A stretch of DNA of 64,000 nucleotides, taken from Ancylostoma caninum (taxonomy: Eukaryota; Nematoda; Chromadorea; Rhabditida; Ancylostomatidae). The stretch spans positions 62,001-126,000 of the forward strand of contig JBAJFG010000210.1 in assembly GCA_037903475.1 (NCBI GenBank), written 5' to 3'. The notes under the pieces are model-generated. The model was not told the DNA's origin, searched no databases, and was given only the letters and a program-made list of their open reading frames with translations. Of the stretch, positions 23,641-34,354 are shown one piece after another. Position numbers and translations under genes: made by a program. The stretch's first letter is position 1. Every line of letters begins with the position of its first letter.

Positions 23641-25259
23641 GTGAGGAGAGCGACCAGTAAATAAAATAATGACCAGTAAGTAAGTAAACAGTGAGGTATG
23701 TGCGATGAGAAAAATTACAAAAAAATAGTTAGCGCACGTGCACTCCTCAAAACAAGTTTATCGCTCTCGTAAATTCTAAGAAATTTCCTTCTAGAAAACT
23801 TCCTACTCCGACAAAAAGTGCACCTGTGCTAAAAATCCAACAGATGGCAAAAAGTTGAGGCAAAAATCCAAAACATTCAGGCAAAGCACTCGCGTTTTCG
23901 GCACAAGTATCGAAAGAAGTGAGGATTTCATCGGAATGACTGAGGGTAGAGGAAAAAGTGAGGTCAGAATTGGGTGGCACAAGGTTGAGGAGTGGTAGTC
24001 GTCGGAATTAGTCAGTTTCGGGAATTAGCGAGGCGTGGCAAGCAGGTAGTTCAGGCTAAGGAGGTGAGAGCGGCAGCGGGATAGCGAAATCGAGGCAAAT
24101 TTAAAAATGCGGCGAAACACGACAAATCCGAGAAAAGGGCGACGTAGATTGGGTATCAATTCCTAGAGTGATGAAAACGAGGCAAGACCGTTTAAACGAC
24201 AAATCCGAGTAGATCGGCCTAGGAATAACGTCCCAGGAAATAGGAAAAAAGCGAGGGAACCCTGCATAATGGTGGAGATCTTGAATCAGTTCCAGAGACA
24301 GGTAGAAAGATCGAAAAATCAATTCAGATCGGCAAGTGAAGGCAGCAACGTCGGAGAAATGTTAGAAATCAAAGATGGAGCAGTAGAATAAAAACGACAC
24401 GTCCGGGATGTGAGGTCAGCTGGAGTCAGCGGAAAAAAACTCAGCAGAAAATCTTAGGTAGATTTTGCAACGTTTTTGATGAGTCAAAATTCAAGTCATA
24501 GTCAAAAAAATCAGATTCAATCCATGGTTCAAATCAAGGACAAAAAAGTCAGAGTCAATCCATGTTTTAAAGCTCAAAAATCATTCCAGAAGAAAAAATT
24601 CTTTTCAAGTATGAGTCAAATCAGAAAAAAATCATGGGGGAGACTTCGAGGTCGGGAAACAAACAGAAACGAATGAAAGCAATAAAATTAGCAAACGGAG
24701 GTAGCTGACCGAAAGAAAACCAATTAAGGCATACGAACTTCCGGGCTACAGTCCTTCGGTCACGGAATTGAAAAAGTTCTGTTTGCTTCTTCCTTCTTCT
24801 TCCAAACTTCCAAAAAAGTCGGAGTTCACTGTTTTCTTTGAAGTTGAGGTTTCAAAAAAACTCACTTCGACATTTCGGTAGACCCACATGTTGTTGATGA
24901 TGTCCAGCGCCCTCGTCCTGTCGTCCACGTGCTAAATATCCAAGATCTTGACTTCCACCTCGCCCATATTCGCGCCGTCACACGATTGCCACCTGAAAAA
25001 TTCCAAAATTAGAACAATGCCAGCGGACGCGTACGTAAAAACAATGAAGGATTGAGTAGGAAACGCGAGGAGTTGCGCGCCAAAAACAGTCACAGTAGAA
25101 AAAAAAACAAGTGAAAGCGCCCGTTGAAGCAGTGCAAAAGCAGAGAGGAAGAGAGGAAGGATGAAAGAGAGGCTGAAGAAGTGTAAAAGAATAGTGAAAG
25201 AATAAAAAGAATTGATGGGAGCGAATTTGCGCGGCGGCGATAGCGAAAATTTGCGATGA

Positions 25260-25740
25260 AACAGAGGAGCGCGCGCTTAAAACAACCAAGGAAAGATTAG
25301 AGGAGAGGGAAAGGATGAGAGGAAGGCGAAAGGAGTGGAGGGAAACAAAGAAGATTGAAGAAAAACAGTGAGAGAGAAGTTGCGCGCGAGTGGGATACTC
25401 AAATTGCGACAAAACGAAAAAAACGCGCGCCGGGGAGAACCAAATTTCAATGAAACAGAAGAACGCGCGCGTGAAAACAACTAAAGAGAGAAGAGGAAGA
25501 GAGAGAGAGGATGAGAGAGAGGAGAGAATAGAGTGAAGGAACAAAGAAGAATGAAAAAAACGTGAGAGAGAAGTTGCGCGCAAAGAAATAGTTAAAATGC
25601 AGTAAAACAAATTTAAGCGCGCTAAAAAACATTGAGAGAAGAAGAAGGACATAGAAAGAGAGAAAGAAGTGAAAGAGATGAGAGAGAACGGAAAAGAAAC
25701 GAAAAAAACATTTTCGAAAATGTTTCTCGGCGCGCCGCGC
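25260..25740 (+). repeat. Purine-rich tandem repeat, about 190-bp unit
   Basis: Units begin with GCGCGCG..AAAACAAC, run through long GA-rich stretches and end with GAGAGAAGTTGCGCGC. They recur near 25266, 25463 and 25615. The strand asymmetry produces a long spurious Phe/Ser/Leu frame on the minus strand. Confidence 0.7.
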
Positions 25741-25954
25741 CGAAATTGCGTCATCGCGCTGCCGCGAAATTCGATCGATACCAAATCGATCTAAGTCCGG
25801 CAGCACAGTGGCAGCGGTGCTGCAAAAAATTTCGCCGTTTTTGAGTGCGCGGCAACTGTTCGGTACTGCCACTAAACTTGGCAGCACTGTCGAACTTGTG
25901 CCGAATGGGCGGGGCGATGGGCGGGACAGGCCTCGCCCACCGAGACGATTCAGT

Positions 25955-27223
25955 CACATAGCAACTTCCATTTCCAGAAATTGGTTTTCTGTGTCGGTCG
26001 TATATAACGAAGTTGGCGTTAAAACGTCCTAGTATCTCCATCGATGAACCGTTCGCAGTCTTCACCGGTATAGTCGTCGACTCGAGTTTGGGTGATCCAA
26101 TTGCTTTCCATGTCTTGTGGGATACTATGGTAATGTCAGCACCGGTATCGAGTTGAAGGCGAGTTTGTCGGCCGTTGATGTGTACTTGCAGGTAGGTACG
26201 TGCATCTGGAATCGTCATTGCAACTTGCTTGCAACGGCATTTTCGTCCACAACGCTTTTCAAACCGGCTGTTCTTCTTTGAGATTGGCTTTTCGGTGCTC
26301 GGCCGTGGGTATGGTTTTCGCTCTTTAGAAAACGAGAGGTTTCGAGTACTTACTTTCGGAACTGGATGTCTTTTCTTCTTCATCGGTCTCCTCCGTTGAG
26401 CTGCGTTGACTTCCTTGTGCTCCATCGTGTAATTGTCGTATCTCAATGTAACGAACGTTTCGCACTCGTTTATGAAGTCGTCGAGGGCCGGGGAGGGCTC
26501 AGCTTCGCCTATTCTGTTGAGGCGGTTTAGGAGACGGAGTCGCATTTCGGAGTGTGATGGGTCTGTGAGACCGGCTATGAAGACGAGGCACTTTAACGAA
26601 TCGCTGTCTACCTCTTTCATCAGTGCGTCCTCGAATTTCTTCTTTATCGCGTTTCCGAAATCTCGATATGGCACGTAGGTGTTGGTCAATGGCGGGCACA
26701 TCGATTGCAGGAGCTTGCATCGGCGGCATATTAGAGTTTTCTCCGGTCCGAAAAGCTTTGTTAGGTTTCGGATGGTCTCTGGGAGATCGATGTCCTTTGG
26801 TGAGAGCGGCAAGACATGTTCAGAGTATGTCTTGTATGTGGCTCGGTCCAACTTGTCTACGAGCAGGTTTCGCTTTCGTTCTTCGGATAGTGCTGCTCCA
26901 CGATCGTCAATCGCTGGTCCATATCGTTTGTACCAGGCATCGAAGGTGATCTCGTCGTCCGCATTGTAGTTGAATACAGGTAGGTCGCGGATGAGATCAC
27001 TGTATGGATCATTCGGGATTGCGGTGGAGGTGGGGGTGGTGGGCTAACGTGTGGTGCCATCCTTCTGGTCGACTAGGTGAGTCACGAGCTGCTGGAGCAT
27101 TTGCATCTGTTGTGACTGGGCCATGAGTAGTTCAGCAAGCCAGGTGGGTGCTTCTTCGGCTGTAGCGGTTGAGCGACTCGGCATCGTAGAGGCTTGGCTT
27201 GGCTTGGTAGTTGAGCATCTCAT
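25955..27223 (-). pseudogene. Gypsy gag-protease
   Basis: A plausible gag start is the ATG at 27223 (MRCSTTKPSQAS), immediately after the primer-binding region. The frame shifts near 27050. The main frame from 26851 has a gag body (CRRCKLLQSM, YVPYRDFGNAIKKKFEDAL, FVTLRYDNYTMEH) and a basic linker. A poor zinc-knuckle remnant follows (RFEKRCGRKCRCKQ), and then the aspartic protease motif LQLDTGADITIVS (about 26155-26117). Gag packages the RNA, and the protease would mature the polyprotein. The frame runs into the 3.1-kb insertion after GSCYVTES, so the natural link to RT is lost. Confidence 0.88.
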
Positions 27224-27234
27224 CCTGATCGCCA
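27219..27234 (-). other. Primer-binding-like site
   Basis: On the minus strand TGGCGATCAGGATGAG begins one base after the 5' LTR. The TGG start complements a tRNA CCA end, and the position is right. The cognate tRNA was not identified. Confidence 0.55.
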
Positions 27235-27235
27235 G

Positions 27236-27442
27236 TGATGTGGCCTTTGAACGGACAGTAGTCTGCAGGAAGCTTTTATTGGTGAAGCAAATGGACAACT
27301 GACTCAACGTCACTAGACTAGCCCTTTTATAGGGCTCGGTCGGTGTGTTTGTAAACAAATGCAGTACAAAGTCCATGAGCAGTAAAATAACACCGAGAGC
27401 GGTTAGCGGCTCAGCTCAAGAATGTTCGCCTATGATACAACA
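27236..27442 (-). repeat. Gypsy 5' LTR (207 bp)
   Basis: This is the longer copy of the terminal repeat. It includes about 15 bases missing from the 3' copy. The termini are TG..CA and it is followed on the plus strand by the TTGTT duplication. Confidence 0.92.
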
Positions 27443-27896
27443 TTGTTGAATCGGAGAAGCGGCCTCGTTCGGTAGTTATATCAGAAGCTGACCCTACGTT
27501 GCCGACTCTCTCTCGGCAAGCTCATACTGAGGATTTCGTGCACGGTATCTTGAATGCTCTGAATGTGGAAACACGTCCTACTGAAATCTTCAGGATGGGC
27601 AAGAGCCGCGATAGTAAACCACGGCTAGTGAAATGTGTTTTCCCATCTCGCTTTTATAGCTCTGACATGCTTTCTAAAGCCCATCGGCTGCGCGCCCTGC
27701 CACAGTACGAAGAGGTGTTCGTTAGAAAATCGATGACCCTTGATGAGAGAAATCGAGACAGGGAGTTGCGCAAAACCGCACGGGAGAAAAACCTTAGAGA
27801 GGGTAATGGTGAGCGGATATATGTAGTGTACCGCAATGAAGTTGTGAAAGCTTCGGACATGCCTCTGCGCAAGAATGCCGCATCAAAAAACCTGTG
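27443..27896 (+). pseudogene. LINE 1 ORF1, 3' part
   Basis: The frame continues ORF1 after the Gypsy insertion: EDFVHGILNALNVETRPTEI, MGKSRDSKPRLVKCVFPSRF, and a basic helical end (RELRKTAREKNLR). The pattern is that of LINE ORF1 nucleic-acid-binding proteins. The frame ends at 27896 (TGA at 27895) and overlaps the next ORF start at 27894, a typical ORF1/ORF2 junction. Confidence 0.7.
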
Positions 27897-28740
27897 AAAA
27901 GAAAAGATATCTTGAACACGTGTTTTCTAATGAATGTGCGTAGTTTGACTAGTAAAATATCACATCTTCACCAATTCTTATCCTACCGAAAGCCTGGTAT
28001 GATTCTGATCACGGAGTCTTGGTTGCACTCAAATGTTACTGATGGAGAAATCTGTGGAAATTTTCCTTACTCTATTATCAGGAAAGATAGGCAGGGAAAG
28101 AAGGGAGGAGGTGTGTGTGTCTTACTTCACAGTGCTATTGTTTTTGGTAATGTTTGTTTTGATTTGAGAAATCTGCAATCCGATGTGATCTGTTCTGACA
28201 TTGTCCTTCCAATAGCTGAGAAATATCGATTTGTTCTAGTGTATAGACCTCCAAATAGCACCGCTGCCCAAGATGATCTGCTGCTAACCTTAATTTCAGA
28301 TCTGATTTCATCTTGTCCCTATAAATCAATGGTTCTAGGGGACTTTAACCTCACAGTTGACTGGGTGAACAAAAGAGCTGAAAATTCAACTGCTGACAAG
28401 TTTCTTTCCGTCTTTGATTCGTTATCTTTAGTACAGTTTGTCAGCTCCCCTACGAGAAATGACCATATCCTTGATATTGTGCTTTCAAATGCTGACTTTG
28501 TCTCAAATATTACCACATGCCAGCCTCTGAGCACATCAGATCACAATATGGTTTCTTTCTCGATAGCCATCCCTAAATCTGAGCCTTCCACCATCTCATA
28601 TTTTGATTTTAAGAGGGCATATGTAAATAAAATTGCGACGGTGCTATCTTCGATTGATTGGTTTATTGTGTTCCAAGACTATGTTGACATCGACGATGTT
28701 TATAATCGATTCGTAACAATTGTGCATGCTATTATTGATT
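27894..28740 (+). pseudogene. LINE 1 ORF2 endonuclease domain
   Basis: This is an apurinic-type endonuclease that would nick the target DNA. Motifs are seen in order: FLMNVRSLTSKISHL, ILITESWLHSNVTD (catalytic Glu), GGGVCVLLHS, FVLVYRPPNS, MVLGDFNLTVDW (catalytic Asp/Asn) and TSDHNMVSFSI (catalytic Asp/His). The frame is open for about 280 codons up to insertion A, so this domain looks intact. It is cut off from its reverse transcriptase by two insertions. Confidence 0.88.
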
Positions 28741-28849
28741 CTTCTCCGAAGTCCATTGGTGTCTTATTTGGCGAGAAAATGTGTTTGACAAGATATTTTA
28801 GGGTTAAAATCTTGTTTGGCTAGACATTTTCCGGGAGAATGGGTCTAGA

Positions 28850-29005
28850 GTCTGTTTGGCAAGACAAAATGCGAGAGAATATGTTGACGACCTATTTTCC
28901 GGGTGTTTGGCAAGACAAATGGCAAGAGAAGATGTTGGCGACCTATTTTCCGGGTGTTTGGCAAGACAAATGGCAAGAGAATGTGTTGACGACCCATTTT
29001 CCTGG
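28850..29005 (+). repeat. 51-bp tandem repeat, about three units
   Basis: GTTTGGCAAGACAAATGGCA, AGAGAA..., GTTGACGACC, TATTTTCCGGGT is repeated at 51-base spacing from about 28855. Each unit looks like two diverged copies of the 26-base unit found at 30160. Confidence 0.8.
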
Positions 29006-30159
29006 ACAGGCGCATACGATGCATCGGGGTACGTACCTCAAAGGGAGTCGTACATTGAGAGAGTGCCGGTGTCAGTCCCAAGTGTTTGCTAGGCAAAATC
29101 ACAACCTGATTTTTGCATGAGGATATCTCCGTGGTCCTCGCCGCAACACGCACGACAGTGCGCAGCCGGCTGAACACCACGGCAACATCCACGTAATCCG
29201 TGCCTCCAGGTACGGAATCGATGGGTGTCATCGGTTCAGCTGCTTGAGGAAGTACTTCACCCAAACCACTTCCTGGATCTGACCTGAGATTTTGATCGTT
29301 TTCGAATCTTAAGAACTGTCCCCACAGTTCTACAAAAGAAGAGCACGGAAAACTCGACAGTTTCTGAGATATAACGAGTTGAATGCCCAAGATCCTGGAT
29401 CAGCAGGATCAGCGTGGGGTCGTTCGATCGAGTTGTGGCGGTAACGGACCGTTGCTGCCAGCAGATCAGGTGGCCACCCATTTCTTTTCTTGTAATTATA
29501 AAGCTCTTTTTCACTCTTTAGCTTTCTCTCTTTGTATTACTTGCCACAGCAAAGTTTTATACTTGTTACTTACTACAAATCCACTTGTTTATTTACTAAT
29601 GTTTTAGCAGGGCTTAAAAAGTACATAGTTTTTTTTTTAAATCTTGTTGCCCAGTTTCGTCACTTCAATTTCGAATTCTTTCATTGTATTCGGATCATTT
29701 CAGAATCCATTAGTGTTTTTGCGACATCTCGACTAAATATACAATCTTTTTCATGATTTGTGTTCTTTTCTCAGCCCCGGAAACACTGCAAAAGAGCGAT
29801 TTTGCCAACAAAACAGCTGACAAAGAACGCAGTGATATCGACTTTTTTGGATCGGTCCACATCCAATAGGCCGCGCAACTCGGCCCAATCTACTCGAAAG
29901 CGATGAGCGAGAGATCCCAGAAGAAATTTTCATTTTTTTTTCAGGATTTTGAAAGTTTTGACTGTTTTCAGCCTTGTAGGAGTGTTCAACGCATGCGGTT
30001 ACCCCGAATTGTGCTGAAATCTCGAGGTCGAAAATTTCCGTGGGTGCTGCCTTTAAATGTAAAGCTTGAAAATTGTGGTAATTTTGGAGGCCTCTCCTGG
30101 CAATGGGAGGAGAGAGGAGTACGTGGCAAAATTTCACAATATTAAAGCGCAATTTTTGC

Positions 30160-30345
30160 ATGGCGACCTATTTGGCAGGATTTGTATGCCGACCTATTTG
30201 GCAAGGTTTGTATGGCGACCTGTTTGGCAAGGTTTGTATGGCGACCTGTTTGGCAAGGTTTGTATGGCGACCTGTTTGGCAAGGTCTGTATGGCGACATA
30301 TTTGGCAAGGTTTGCATTGCGACCCATTTGACGGGACATCATGTT
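30160..30345 (+). repeat. 26-bp tandem repeat, about seven units
   Basis: TATGGCGACCTGTTTGGCAA followed by GGTTTG is repeated with few changes. Because 26 is not a multiple of three, the frames drift, yet stops are absent on both strands over the array. This yields long apparent proteins that should be ignored. Confidence 0.88.
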
Positions 30346-30442
30346 TGGCAAGACATTTGGCGGAGTTCGTTTGCCTGGCTCGTTTGCAAACCCGTTTCCT
30401 ATGTTGCCAAACAAACCTCGCCAAATGCGTCGCCAATTGATT

Positions 30443-30895
30443 TCAGAGTTTCGTGCCCGTTAAGGAAATACGTCAGTCCTCTTTCATGAGTTACCCCAAG
30501 CACATTCGTAACCTATTCGAACAGAGAGAAAGAATTTTCTACAATACTTCCAACCCAATGGTGTCTGAATCCTATATTGCGGTGTGTAAGAACCTGGACC
30601 ACCATATCAGAAAATTTTTGTCTCATAAAACGCAACGGCTTGCTTCTTCAACTAATATGAGGCAACTATTCATGCATTGAAGACAACTCACAAAGATAGT
30701 TCCATCTGCGGCTATTCTGCGCACCGAGGAGGGTCGGAACCTTGTGTCTGACTATGACAAGGCTGAAGCTTTTGCAAGCTTTTTTGCGGGTAGCTATTCT
30801 GGTGGCAATGGCATCCCTCCCAAGCCTGTAACTGTGTCCACCGAAAATTTTGACATTCCTACCATCACACCCAGTCTCGTTTATAAATATTTACG
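30443..30895 (+). pseudogene. LINE 1 ORF2, linker between endonuclease and RT
   Basis: VPVKEIRQSSFMSYPKHIRN, NLFEQRERIFYNTSN and then (after a frame change near 30680) MSDYDKAEAFASFFAGSYSG, ITPSLVYKYLRT. This is the usual segment leading into the fingers of a CR1-type reverse transcriptase. It ends at insertion B. Confidence 0.78.
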
Positions 30896-31785
30896 TACCC
30901 GAGCCAGAGCGCCGCTTCGCGGCGCTCTGACCCGGACCCGTGTGCCACCTTACCTCCGGGCTAGGTAAACTCTGAAAAAAAAAATGGACCCCGAGCCAGA
31001 GCGCCACTTCGCGGCGCTCTGACCCGGACCCGTGTGCCACCTTACCTCCGGGCTAGGTAAACTCTGAAAAAAAATGGACCCCGAGCCAGAGCGCCACTTC
31101 GCGGCGCTCTGACTCGGACCCGTGTGCCACCTTACCTCCGGGCTAGGTAAACTCAAGAAAAAATCAGCTTCGCCGCGCTTCGCGGATGACAGTGATTTTC
31201 TGCGAAGCTGCGTAGCTCCTAAATGGTTTGGAAGTTATCTCTTATCATGTTCAAAATGAAGAGCTTCTACATGGTTCGTTGTATGAGTAGCAACACAAAT
31301 CCTCACGTGGTCAAATCGTTTTCATTTGGGATAGCGCCGAAAGTCGAAATTGTAAGTGTTCGGGCACAAGTATTTTGTAAGCACAATATTAAGCTCATGG
31401 AGTGCACCATTTGTTCCCCTGATCGTTAATTTCCAATTGCTATTACTACTTAATGCTTTAGAATGAGTGCAGCTAAAATTTCCGTACAACTCCGCTGTAT
31501 TTGGATGATTCACGGCTCTGATTGCGAAATCACACTCGCTTTATCAGTGGTTCTCCCACTCTGCTTTAAAGATCCAAGATATTCCGTTTCCGTTGCAAAT
31601 TAGATGCCCTAATTGAAGATTTCCATGTTGTACACATACATATACCATGGGCGTGTCATTGGGCGTGTCAATTTTCGCAATTGAGCCCGTGGCGGCGGGC
31701 AAAAGAGGTGGGGCGAGGCGAGTGGATCAATGACAGCGTGACCTGTCATCCCTCGCGCGGCGATGGGGGGCTCTGCGCTTTATAT
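30896..31785. mobile_element. Insertion B in LINE 1
   Basis: LINE sequence stops after LVYKYL (about 30893) and resumes with ATQSITSDGIPQIF (about 31794). The short flanks AAATATTTA and AGATACTCA could be a decayed 9-bp duplication. The insert starts with a tandem array of 90-base hairpin units, followed by unique AT-rich sequence and a GC-rich end (GGCGTGTC.., GTGGGGCGAGGCGAG). No coding capacity is recognised. Confidence 0.5.
30899..31150 (+). repeat. Three 90-92-bp hairpin-bearing tandem units
   Basis: Units start at 30899, 30991 and 31081. Each carries an 11-bp inverted pair CAGAGCGCCGC-TTC-GCGGCGCTCTG (one mismatch in units 2 and 3) and a second small hairpin TTACCT-CCGGGCT-AGGTAA, separated by A-runs in units 1 and 2. 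The near identity of the units implies recent amplification. Confidence 0.88.
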
Positions 31786-31789
31786 AGAG

Positions 31790-33332
31790 TAAGATACTCA
31801 AAGCGACTCAGTCAATTACTTCGGACGGTATACCTCAAATCTTTTACAAAATGTTTGCTAACAGCTTGCAGCCCCATTCGCACACATTTTCAACATCTCC
31901 TTAATGTTGGGTCAAGCACCATGTGCTTGGAAGGCATCTATAGTAACGCCAATACCTAAATCGGCTAGCTCACCAAAGATTTCGAATTTTCGCCCGATTA
32001 GTATCCTCCCAACCTCACTGAAAGTTTTAGAGAAAATCATTAAGAAGCTTCTGCTGGAATGGTTATTCAAATTGGATTGTATCCCGATAGAACAACATGG
32101 TTTTTTGCCCGGTTCCTCAACGTGCACTCAACTCGTAGATTGTACCTATGCCTGGACTAGAGCACTGAATTTTGGCAAGAATGTGGATGTTTTATATTTT
32201 GACTTGAGCAAAGTTTTGACACTGTGTGTCATACTGGGCTTCTGATGAAACTTGATAGTGTTGGAGTCAGACGCAACATTTGGAACTGGTTTAAATCGTA
32301 CCTTCACGATAGAAAGATGGTGGTGCGCAATCGAAACTCCTTTTCCCTACCTAAGGATTGTTGCTCAGGTGTGCCGCAAGGAGGTATACTTTCCCCACTC
32401 CTTTTCCTTATTCATACTTTAGACTTTCCAAATTTCTTGAGAACAGATACTCGTATTTTGGTTGCTGCCTATGCAGGTGACATTAAAGTTTCTGCATCAT
32501 ATAACGAGCAGGAGAAAGATGATGTTCAGACTGCCATGAGAAAATCCTTTGATAACATGTTTGATTGGGCGAAAAAGTGGAATCTGAAGATTAATTTGAA
32601 TAAAAGTCATCTTCTGTCGCTAGGTGCATCTACGCTATCTATCAGCAACGAAAATGAGGGATTTATTTCTTAAGCTGAGGTAGTTCGAGACCTGGGTATT
32701 ACTATGACGAAAAGTTTAAAATGGATTAATCACACGGATTTAGTAGCGCAGAAAGGCTTGAGAGTGGTCTATTGTCTGTTCAGAAATATTTATTCCACCA
32801 ATGTGTTGCTCTGGATAAAGCTGTATAAAACATTCGTGCTTCCCGTTTTAGAGTACTGTAGCCCCGTTTGGAGCCCTTACCGGGTGCGAGAGATTGAAAA
32901 GATTGAAAAGGTTCAAAAAACTTTCACTAGGATCTTATACTATCGTGTCTTTCCAAGCTCTCGCTATCTCCAAGCTCTTCCATCGTACAGAGTTCGTTTC
33001 AGGAGCTGAACTTGAAAAGTTTGTATTACAAAAGAGTACAGGCCGACTTGATTTAAGCTTTCAAGATCCTTAAAGGCGAGCTTCGACTAAAGCCCTCCCG
33101 ATTTTGGACATTCAGACCTTCTTTCGGTCGTCGCGGTGCTGTTTGCTTTTCTTCTCCAAAACTGGGGAATTTTAACCGGTGCCTCCAGCTGAATAACTTT
33201 GCGCTTAGAACGTGCAAGTGGTTGCAGCAGTTGCCGTCAGCCTTCCTCGGACTTGAAAACTCGAATTGCTTCAAACGGGCCTTGCGGAGAGTAAATATTT
33301 TGCAATTACTTGAGCTGTCAGATGTGAAGTGA
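31790..33332 (+). pseudogene. LINE 1 reverse transcriptase and C-terminus
   Basis: The fingers are in 31904-32245 (ASIVTPIPKSASSPKISNFR, PISILPTSLKVLEKI, EQHGFLPGSSTCTQLVD, VLYFDLSKV). The palm is in 32224-32673 (CCSGVPQGGILSPLLFLIHT). The catalytic box reads AYAGDIKVSA instead of YADD, so a catalytic aspartate is lost. Thumb and connection follow at 32704-33009 and, in a further frame, 33010-33332 (KILKGELRLKPSRFW, NNFALRTCKWLQQLPSAF). Several frameshifts are present. The enzyme is certainly inactive. Confidence 0.88.
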
Positions 33333-34142
33333 CATTTCCAAATCTCTTTGTCGTGCTAATGTGATTCATTGAACATTGCCACTTTCCTCTGGCTTTTGCT
33401 TGTATTTACGGCTATTCAGTTTCTCGTAAGTGGGTTTTGCTGTAACAAGTTCAGTTGATATCAAGAGTTTGCAGCTTTTCTCCCCTTCTCTATTCATTCT
33501 GACATATGCTTCACTAACTGTGGAGTTAGGTTTGGGTATTCTTACGGCGATATAGAGTTTTTTCTTACATCGGATTGGGGAGGGACTACTCTGGTGCAGT
33601 TGATGCATTTGCTTGCGCAGCTGTGTATTCTTAACATCCCCGAATACATTTCTCGAACGATGTTTTTCGATGGGGATCAGTCCTAGGAGTGAGTAGTCGC
33701 TTTCACCCGACATGTCGGTTGCGCGGGGTTAGCCAGTATACCCGTTTGTCGAACTGCCGGCTTGTTCCTATGACTCTACTCGAGAATGAGGACATCTTGC
33801 TAGCTGGTGTGGGTGACTGCGATTAAAGGTCCTCGACCGATCCTCACAGACTCCTATACTGTACAACAGACAGTCTCTCCCTTTACATGCTCGGACTACC
33901 AGCGTTACCTTGGAATTTTCGAATTTTAGCCAAAATTGCGAATATTACTCTTTCCTGAACCTAACTCCCCACCCTACATTTCTGATTACTGGATACTGTC
34001 TTGTTCGGTGGGAGTTTTCTTTTTTATCTGTTCTTGTTGTTTTTTTTTGTTTTTCTTATCCTCTACGGTTTTATCTCGCAGAGCAAGATTCCTGAGGTTC
34101 TGGCGCGCCTACGGACGTATTAAATAAATAAATAAATAATAA

Positions 34143-34354
34143 GGTTGCCATATTTCGATTTCTATCTGCTGCCGTTCAAAAAGTTCTTTCATCGCTCGGG
34201 TCAAAGTAACTCTTAACGACCGACTTTAGTTCTTTCGTTGCTGAATCTCATTGCTCGAAGCTGATATTTCAAATTTCCAGAAAGAAAGTAGTTTCTGGGT
34301 TCCACGCCCGGATTATGGGGTGGGAGGCTCAATAATCCGGATACGCATTCTTGT
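34143..34354 (+). repeat. Right copy of about 215-bp LINE target site duplication
   Basis: This begins directly after the AAAT-repeat tail of LINE 1 and ends where similarity to 19121-19334 stops (next base C at left, G at right). The divergence of about 5% dates the LINE insertion as older than the Gypsy insertion within it. Confidence 0.75.

Larger units (their letters stand above)
22801..25945. mobile_element. 3.1-kb non-coding insertion inside the Gypsy element
   Basis: This separates the protease end (VTES, about 25955) from the RT leader (ADLLGLEW, about 22790). The retroelement flanks have similar short words next to the breaks (CGCTCAGC at 22793-22800 and CGATTCAGT at 25946-25954), a possible 8-9-bp target duplication. 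Both inner ends carry several CGACAGTGCTGCCA / GTGCTGCC words in opposite orientation (22960-23050 and 25790-25895). No transposase is visible. The inside is low-complexity, with a 120-base tandem pair and three 190-base purine-rich repeats. It is a candidate non-autonomous DNA transposon of unknown family; the boundaries are approximate. Confidence 0.55.
19602..27442 (-). mobile_element. Gypsy (Metaviridae-type) LTR retrotransposon
   Basis: This element is read on the minus strand. It runs from the 5' LTR at 27442-27236, through a primer-binding-like site, gag-protease, a 3.1-kb foreign insertion, reverse transcriptase, RNase H and integrase, to a polypurine tract and the 3' LTR at 19793-19602. 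LTRs begin TGTTG and end CATCA. Direct repeats of TTGTT lie outside both ends (19597-19601 and 27443-27447), a 5-bp target duplication. The LTRs differ by only a few substitutions and one deletion of about 15 bases, so insertion was recent relative to the LINE. Domain order PR-RT-RH-IN is that of Gypsy. The coding region has a few single-base lesions as well as the insertion. Confidence 0.93.
28741..30435. mobile_element. Insertion A in LINE 1 (repeat-rich, non-coding)
   Basis: LINE coding sequence stops after ATTGATT (28734-28740) and resumes after a second ATTGATT (30436-30442), a probable 7-bp target duplication. Near the ends are TTGGCGAGAAAATGTGTTTG and, on the other strand, TTGGCGACGCATTTGGCGAG, which are related words in inverted orientation. 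The inside holds two tandem arrays built from GTTTGGCAAG / GGCGACCTATTTT words. A segment at 28990-29210 is also found near 45000 and 37750. Long frames through the arrays on both strands are artefacts. The family is unknown. Confidence 0.55.
19335..34142 (+). mobile_element. CR1-like LINE 1, multiply interrupted
   Basis: The order on the plus strand is: 5' leader, ORF1 start (19390), Gypsy insertion (19602-27442), rest of ORF1 (27443-27896), ORF2 endonuclease (27894-28740), insertion A (28741-30435), ORF2 linker (30443-30895), insertion B (about 30896-31785), reverse transcriptase and C-terminus (about 31790-33332), 3' UTR, and a tail of AAAT repeats (34122-34142). It is bracketed by target duplications of about 215 bases. 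It was close to full length when inserted. It is now inactivated by insertions, frameshifts and loss of the catalytic aspartate. Confidence 0.8.

Noticed and set aside
24978..25784. 268-codon Phe/Ser/Leu-rich minus-strand frame
   Set aside because: It follows a polypyrimidine tandem repeat inside a non-coding insertion. Composition explains the open frame.
30066..30489. Overlapping frames of 124 and 128 codons (+) and 80-90 codons (-)
   Set aside because: They are generated by the 26-bp tandem repeat, which rotates frames and lacks stops on both strands.
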